Shown: positions 58,173-64,000 of the stretch, piece by piece
Position numbering within the stretch: the first letter of the stretch is position 1
How the letters are laid out: the number at the start of each line of letters is the position of its first letter
Source of the DNA: Lumbricus rubellus
Taxonomy: Eukaryota > Annelida > Clitellata > Crassiclitellata > Lumbricidae
DNA: 64,000 bases
Assembly (NCBI GenBank): GCA_945859605.1
Contig: OX243825.1
Location: forward strand, 20,651,696-20,715,695
Reading direction: 5' to 3'
Notes under the pieces: generated by a model
The model's database searches: none
The model's input: only the letters and a program-made list of their open reading frames with translations
Told to the model about the DNA's origin: nothing
Program-made: the position numbers and the translations under genes

Positions 58173-58708
58173 ATACAACGCAACTGTTTTGGTATATTGA
58201 TTGCCCTCCATCTAAAGTTCAGAAGTGCACTTGCAGCTATAGACTCGTGCACTAACAGAACACTTATCCAGGCTGAGTTATTGCTTAGGCCTACTTAGAT
58301 CAGAAGCGACAAGGTCCAAGTCTATGGGTCCATGTTGCATTTTGCAGCTTTGGCAGAAGCGTAGCGTCTGCAGTGAAAATTTGACCTTGACGGATGAAGG
58401 TACCTTCTTTTGGTACAATGATTAACAAGCCAGAGCATACACTACACTTAATATGGCATAACTATAGTATCGGTGACTGACGTGTGGGTCAGAGTCAGGT
58501 TATGCGTAGTGGTGTCGGTTAGCACTCATCCCAGGCGTGGGTGGCCGGACATTATTATTAGTATTTTTTTTTTTTTTAAACTTTAGCGCCCGAGGTACAT
58601 AAAATTATGATCCCTCAGGCTTTAAAAACACTAATAAAAGCATTTTTGTTCTGGAGTCAACGGTCATCCTCATCGGTCAACGGTGCAAACGTGCTTCGAA
58701 ATGCTTCG
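58173..58708. other. Region without a recognised gene
   Basis: No supported coding region or repeat apart from a T-run at 58565. It lies in or beside the next intron of the minus-strand gene. Confidence 0.4.
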
Positions 58709-58709
58709 A

Positions 58710-58770
<61 letters not shown>
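58709..58770. repeat. (ATT)n microsatellite
   Basis: About 20 ATT units directly next to the splice donor at 58775 (minus strand). Confidence 0.96.
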
Positions 58771-58771
<1 letters not shown>

Positions 58772-58775
58772 TTAC

Positions 58776-59403
58776 CAAGGAGTAACGTCCGCTGTTTTTC
58801 CGCCTCCGTGTCGATATCGTTGAGTAGGTCGTTCAAGTTGAGCGCAAGGACAAATTCCCCTCGTTGCATGTTTTCCAGGAAGTAAGTTGGGTCGCCCGGG
58901 GGAAGGATCGGGGTCCCACTCACCTCGCTCGCCATCTTCAGAAACTGGGCACAGGCGAAGAGGGCCGTTCGAACGGCGACCGGCCACTGCAGGTACTGCT
59001 TCTCCAGTTCCGTGTACTCCGACAGGTCGATCTTAAAGACGTACCTCAACACCCCGTAGTCGACGGCGCGGTTCGTGAAGCCCTGGATGCTGTCGAGCAG
59101 GGACTTCCTCCACTCCACTTCCTCATTCTCCGTCTCCTTCTCCTCGTCCGTCAGTCCCTGCTTCCTCGGGATCATCTTCAACATGTCCCCCGCCATCAGA
59201 CCCCACGTCCGGGTCCTGCCCGACAGATCGGCGAGGGTCCTCAGCTTGTCGGCTTCCTCTTCCTGTTGTGCGGCGTCCAGGAGATCGGCGGCTTCAAGCA
59301 TCGTCTTCAGATTCCAGATGCGAGGTTTGTCGGATTTCTTGAGCTTCAGCTGCGCACGCAGATCGTCTCCGTCGCTCATCGCTTTGGCGAAGTCCGTCAG
59401 AGA
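58776..59403 (-). CDS. Exon 2 of unrecognised minus-strand gene
   Basis: 628-nt exon, GC-rich compared with its surroundings. On the minus strand an acceptor (gattgaag) precedes 59403 and a consensus donor GTAAGT follows 58776. It encodes about 209 residues of charged helical protein (SLTDFAKAMSDGDDLRAQLK, RTWGLMAGDMLKMIPRKQGL, GVLRYVFKIDLSEYTELEKQ, PPGDPTYFLENMQRGEFVLA). No membrane segment, signal peptide or known motif is seen. It ends one base into a codon, so at least one more exon must lie to the left, but none could be identified. Base composition, splice sites and the unbroken frame make it a real gene. Function not recognised. Confidence 0.75.
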
Positions 59404-60013
59404 CTTCAATCAATCAATCAATCAATCAATTAAACGATCGATCAATGAACCAATCAAACTATCAATCGATCAATCGACCAATCAATCAAATAATTAATCA
59501 ATCAATCAAACAATAAAAATTAAATAAATCAACCAATCACGAAATCGATAAATCAATAAATTAATCAGACAATCAATCAATCACTCATTCAATCAGTCAA
59601 TCGATCAATCAATCAATCAATCAATCAACCAATCAATGAATCGATCAAAATCTATCAAATAATCAGTCAATCAAACAATAAAAGAAAACTAAAGAAATCA
59701 ACCAATCAAGCAATCGATAGATCAAGCAATTAATCAATAAAAATATCGTATTTTACAACTAAATCAAGGACAAGAAATAAAAATTGCAACACGACTACAA
59801 AATGGAGGCTCTGCAGAAGGCTGAAAGGATAAAGAAATCTTCCTAACTAGAAAACCAAATAACCAACTAATAATAAATTACATTTCAATAGGTGGAGGTC
59901 TTATCTAAAGCATTGCATAGCAGACGCACAGTGCCACCGCAAGCAAAATTCTGCTTTTTCTTTGTTACTTTGCGATTGCTGTAAAAATGCCCGATCTGCT
60001 ACGAAACAGCATT
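59404..60013. repeat. (CAAT)n-derived intronic repeat
   Basis: Degenerate CAATCAAT repeats from 59407 to about 59740 beside the acceptor, then AT-rich intron with no gene. Confidence 0.85.
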
Positions 60014-60395
60014 GTGGGGCGCGGTGGTGTAGTTACTTCATGGGCGGAGTTTGGTTTCCGTTCTTGGGAGGGCTAACCCCGAGTCTGGCCTTATTGGGAG
60101 GGCTAACCCAGAAAAATGATACCGTTTTCATGGTAAAAAGTTAAATTTGGGCCTTCTTGGAGGGGCTTAGCCCCCCCTAGCCCCTGATAAACTCCGCCAA
60201 TGGTCGCCTTGCAGCCGGAGGGTTGCAGGTTCGAATCCACCCCAAGTCGCCGGGCAAGTCCTTCACTCTCAATTGCTCAGCGTTTCGGTGTGAAATTCCG
60301 ATGCAGTGTCCATTCTGTAGTCGGGAGCGCCTCTGAGTAGAGAGCTTGAAGGGGCGCTATAAAAAGTGCACATACAAACACAAACAAACAAACGA
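60014..60395 (+). mobile_element. tRNA-derived SINE split by a MITE
   Basis: The SINE head (GTGGGGCGCGGTGGTGTAG) is cut near 60037 and resumes near 60203 with gccggagggttgcaggttcg and an ACAAACAAACAA tail. The insert is the MITE at 60039-60201. Confidence 0.85.
60039..60201. mobile_element. Small hAT-like MITE in SINE
   Basis: The ends catgggcggagtttgg and, inverted, aaactccgccaatg bound about 160 bp with repeated ggagggctaaccc and a C-run. The target duplication is unclear. Confidence 0.65.
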
Positions 60396-60426
60396 ACTTA
60401 AAACAGGAAAACAAGAAAACTGAGAC

Positions 60427-60627
60427 CTTGTTGAAGAAGGTATTGAAGCGAAAGGTGATGGTTGCCAAATGACGAAACAGGAAGTCCATCATTTCTCTCC
60501 ACTGTCGGCTCACCTTCACCTTCTTCTTCTTCTCCGCTGGTGTAAGAGGAGCGTCTGGCTCGGCGGCCTGCTTCGGCAGGGCGCTTCCGCCTTTCTTGGC
60601 GCTCACTAGCAGCGTCTTGCCCTTCAT
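60427..60627 (-). CDS. Exon 1 of unrecognised minus-strand gene
   Basis: 201 nt from ATG at 60627 to donor GT at 60426: MKGKTLLVSAKKGGSALPKQ, then a basic stretch (PAEKKKKVKVSRQWREMMDF) and an amphipathic segment (LFRHLATITFRFNTFFNK). It ends on a codon boundary and joins SLTDFAK of exon 2 in phase 0. High GC content and matching splice phase support it. The start is inferred from the first ATG of the open stretch. No family recognised. Confidence 0.65.
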
Positions 60628-61392
60628 TGCGGCGGCAGCGGGAGGCTCTCACCGTCGTTATGTTGGTGAAGAAGATGGTTTACGTTTCTGGCTTAACAAG
60701 TTTGGTAAGTTCTCCAGTGATGAGGATGGAAGACTAGACGTTGGCTGTTAGATGAGAGAGGTTATCCTTGAGACGATGATGTACGAATGGTTCAAAACGT
60801 GGGAACAATTATTGTAATATCGACGGCACAAAGGAGATACTTGAATACATTTTTAATTACATAGGCCTGATTCATTGTTTGACGTCACAACAATAGCCAA
60901 GACTTATGTGTACTTGTGCTATAGGCTATTATTCACAGTAAATTATTATTTCAAAAATTGTGAAATTACCAATTCGATTTTGAACGCCAGTGTTCAGTGC
61001 TGACTAAATTCGAAGATTCTTAAACGACAGCCTTGTACGCAATGTACATTGTACATGTAGGCCTATGATGTATTCTATATTGTAGGTAAGGGTACAGTAG
61101 CGGATTTCTTATAGGCTATGCATGTAGCTCCTACTTTATAACGAGCAGAATGTAAGTTAGAACATCTTCCTCTAAGGCAATGGCTGCTTTGGGAACTTAA
61201 GCAGGTTCTTTACTCACAATTTTATTTATTGTTATTTCTCTATGCAACCGATTTATTTGCTTTTCATCGTGATCGTGACGATAAATAAACGTACGTTAAA
61301 CGAAAACTAATTAATTAAATTAGTCTGCTATGACCGCTGTGACAAAGTAGTCGTCATTCTTAAGTTCTGATAATAAAAGGGCCTACTCACCA
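60628..61392. other. Region upstream of the minus-strand gene
   Basis: Probable promoter and 5' UTR of the minus-strand gene. No clear TATA box was picked out. Otherwise AT-rich with TAGGCCTA motifs. Confidence 0.4.
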
Positions 61393-61586
61393 TGAGCGGA
61401 GACCTTGGCGGAGACTTGGGTGTGGGGGGACGAACGAGTGGCCGAAGGAAAGACGCGAGATTTTTTGACGGACGAGAATTTCTCCCCACCTTTTTTCAAC
61501 AAAATGTTCTACTTTCACCGCCTAAAAGTTCCCAATACCTCCATTGGAGGGGACCGTCCCCCTGCCCCCTCTAGTTCTCTGCCAAT
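61393..61586. mobile_element. Decayed hAT MITE
   Basis: catgagcggagaccttgg at the left, and aggggaccgtccccctgccc followed by ttctctgcca at the right, resemble the G/C-run hAT elements at 18113 and 33315. The ends are too decayed to find a duplication. Confidence 0.5.
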
Positions 61587-61609
61587 AAGCTTAGCCTACT
61601 ACTCAATTC

Positions 61610-61880
61610 AGGTGACGCCATGCTGTCTTCTGATTTGGCGGACTTTAAACCGCCTCTTAACTGGGACACTGGAGGAAACTGGGACACTGGAGGAAGAAGG
61701 AAACGAGAAAGACCGAGAAAAAACAGGGGAAAACAGTCAAAAACGACCACAGACGTTTGGAGCTGACATGGGAGGAGGCGGAGGAACTGGAGATGGATAG
61801 AGAGGAGTGGAGGAGATGTGTCACCCGATGTTGCAGACATGCACAGGAAGGACTAAGTTCTAAAGTTCTAAGTAAGCTAA
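61610..61880 (+). mobile_element. LINE ORF2 3' end
   Basis: Plus-strand text (WDTGG, KRERPRKN-like, then LELTWEEAEELEMDREEW and RCCRHAQEGLSS across frames) and a ctaagttctaag tail match the LINE tail at 34145-34500. Broken frames. Confidence 0.75.
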
Positions 61881-62239
61881 GGATGGGTTAGCAATTATAG
61901 GCTAATACATGCACTGACAGCACTGTGATGCACATATCTGATTCGATCACAGGGCCATGCAAGGCGTATTAAAGTCTAATTTACGTGCATTAAGATTCCG
62001 ATATAAACGCATTACTGATAGACCTACATCAAACACTTTATGTAGGTTGACCTTGCCTTGTTTATTATGTCTATAATTCACGTAGTGTCATTACAGGTCT
62101 TTCTGTGTTGATCTGATATATAGTATTATTTCGGTACTATAGCTACAGTAATTATTTTTTTAACCACCTGTTGTGGATCATAACTTTCGTGTCTGGCTAC
62201 TGTCCTATTGTTGTCCGCTATATGCTAACATTTGTTACC
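61881..62239. other. Region without a recognised gene
   Basis: AT-rich; nothing supportable seen. Confidence 0.35.
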
Positions 62240-62685
62240 ACTAGTTGTGGTCATTGCCCATGGTCTGCAATCCCATGACCTACTTTCATCTAAATTATGA
62301 ATTAGCTCTAGTTTGTTCTGCATCAACATTGTATGCATGTTTTATTATTATGCTCTCTGTTTTCACTGCTTATGTCCTGGATCTCTCGCTCTCTCTCTCT
62401 ACATTAACCCATCTACTTGATTTCGTTTTGCCTACATTGCCTAATAACAACATCACTCTTCTGACACCACCATCTTGATATAAACTCCAGTTTGTGGTTG
62501 CCCAGGTTTAGCGGGATCACTCCCTTTCTGGGTGACCCTTTCTTAGTGATCTTTTACCTGTTAGATGTTAATCATTCGTTGGCTCCTTATTTCACTGCAC
62601 ATTCTAATTTTATATATGTTTTGCTGTTTTGATTTGATTTGTTGATCGCTACGAATAAATAAGATTTGATTTGATTTGATTTGAA
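62240..62685 (+). mobile_element. Probable LINE 3' UTR with (TTTGA)n tail
   Basis: Ends gaataaataagatttgattt with a TTTGA repeat tail, typical of a non-LTR element 3' end. The preceding 400 bp has no coding text that can be recognised, so the assignment rests on the tail. Confidence 0.4.
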
Positions 62686-62739
62686 GTATGTAAAAAATAC
62701 GATAAATTTCCTCGGTCTGTGTTGAATTAAAGACAAGAG

Positions 62740-62945
62740 CACAGACAGAGAGAGAGAGACCAACACAGACAGATTACTATTTATACAAACAGGCAGAAAG
62801 ACAGAAGGACACACATACACATACACAAACACATACAAACACACACAAACACACACACACGCACACAGACACACACAACCACACACGCACATATACTTTT
62901 ATACACACACCAACCCACAAACACAACCACACGCACACAGAACTC
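62740..62945. repeat. ACAC/AGAC low-complexity tract
   Basis: AGAG, CACAGACAG and (AC)n units. Cys/Val-rich open frames here are artefacts. Confidence 0.9.
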
Positions 62946-63587
62946 GATATCGTCTTAAATTGGTTTCTATTGGTCGATTTAGGGTTTGAAAAATTCTTCA
63001 ATCGTTCGTACAAGTCGTCTTTGTGTATGCTTTTGAAAGCAGATACGACTCGATATCTCGAACATTAATTTGCCTCTCTTTCAGTCATCTCGTTAAAGCC
63101 TATAGCTTCTATAATATTTCAAATAGACTATTTTTTACCACGTATAATATTTCCTACTCAGTACTCCTTCTACTTTCCTTTTTGCTGTCATTTACGTACA
63201 AGGAAATAGTATTGCACTGTTAAAAGAAAAAACCCTCTGCCTTGCCTACACTATCCTACAGTTTAATTTGCAAATACCTACTTATATAATTTATATAGCA
63301 CACTTTCCGAGCGTCAAGCATTAGGCCTACCTGGTATGTGAATGACTTCCAGCACATCGTAGGCGTTGTTGGGATTATCGTCGAGTCTACATTTCGCATG
63401 CCAACTAGGGTAACAGCTTAGCATGGACAGAAAGCCAGCCTGATTCTAAATGCATTAGTGTGTACAACGCTGTACATGTAGATGTTGCTTTAAAATGCTG
63501 AAGATGTCATTGTCGCAATGTTCGTGTAATGAAAATGCACGTGTTGCTTCAAACAATAGTTGCATACTATTATAAAGATAATGTGTG
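62946..63587. other. Region without a recognised gene
   Basis: Nothing supportable seen. One TAGGCCTA near 63323. Confidence 0.35.
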
Positions 63588-63603
63588 CATGTATGTATGT
63601 ATG

Positions 63604-63637
<34 letters not shown>

Positions 63638-63655
63638 TGTATGTATGTATGTATG

Positions 63656-63689
<34 letters not shown>

Positions 63690-63716
63690 TGTACATTGTA
63701 TGTATGTACATGTATG

Positions 63717-63750
<34 letters not shown>

Positions 63751-64000
63751 TGTATGTATGTATGTATGTATGTATGTATGTACATTGTATGTATGTATGT
63801 ATGTATGTATGTATGTATGTATGTATGTATGTATGTATGTATGTATGTATGTATGTATGTATGTATGTATGTATGTATGTATGTATGTATGTATGTATGT
63901 ATGTATGTATGTATGTATGTATGTATGTATGTATGTATGTATGTATGTATGTATGTATGTATGTATGTATGTATGTATGTATGTATGTATGTATGTATGT
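63588..64000. repeat. (ATGT)n microsatellite, open at window end
   Basis: Nearly pure ATGT repeats with a few ATAT and ACATTGT variants, continuing past the window edge. Same motif class as 30107-30728 on the other strand. Confidence 0.97.

Noticed and set aside
58864..59433. Plus-strand open frames opposite the minus-strand exon
   Set aside because: GC-rich antisense shadow; the splice sites support the minus strand only.
63490..63785. HTYI-repeat open frames at the window end
   Set aside because: Artefact of the ATGT microsatellite.

Overview
The window looks like nuclear DNA of a metazoan, probably a marine invertebrate and perhaps an echinoderm. The genes have introns. Most of the sequence is DNA transposons, tRNA-derived SINEs, LINE tails and microsatellites, and the palindrome TAGGCCTA recurs throughout. 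The phylum is an inference from this texture, not from a marker gene.

The core of the window (1 to about 54.6 kb) is a tandem array of five related units, A to E. Each unit has a conserved leader with a TATA-like box, a tiny first coding exon (about 60 nt, starting MSSLKHRR), a 0.7-1.2 kb phase-2 intron, one very large second exon, and a 3' flank containing a tRNA-derived SINE. The large exon encodes about nine ankyrin-type repeats followed by a Mab-21/cGAS-like nucleotidyltransferase, with a GS motif, E-x-D and a distal SLD. This is the architecture of a cGAS-like receptor (cGLR) fused behind an ankyrin domain. Unit D (37276-41307) is intact, with a predicted protein of 952 aa. Unit E has one frameshift. 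Unit B has one frameshift, which unit C shares inside a 221-bp identical tract. Unit A has lost 195 codons of ankyrin sequence, has two breaks and has lost the usual start codon. Unit C has lost its promoter and first exon beside a hAT element, carries a mariner MITE in its ankyrin region, and has further frameshifts.

The array is heavily invaded by transposons. Eight hAT-type elements have exact 8-bp target duplications, some nested in others, and one older hAT still carries transposase fragments. There are four mariner-type TA insertions, one element with long inverted ends and a near-perfect 9-bp duplication (Mutator-like), and many LINE 3' fragments. Comparison between units gives empty sites for several insertions.

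From about 57 kb on the array is replaced by other sequence: two exons of an unrelated, unrecognised gene on the minus strand (58776-60627), more SINE and LINE fragments, and an ATGT microsatellite that runs off the window end. If the nucleotidyltransferases are active, the units would be cytosolic sensors that make a nucleotide second messenger. No STING-like receptor or other pathway partner is visible here.
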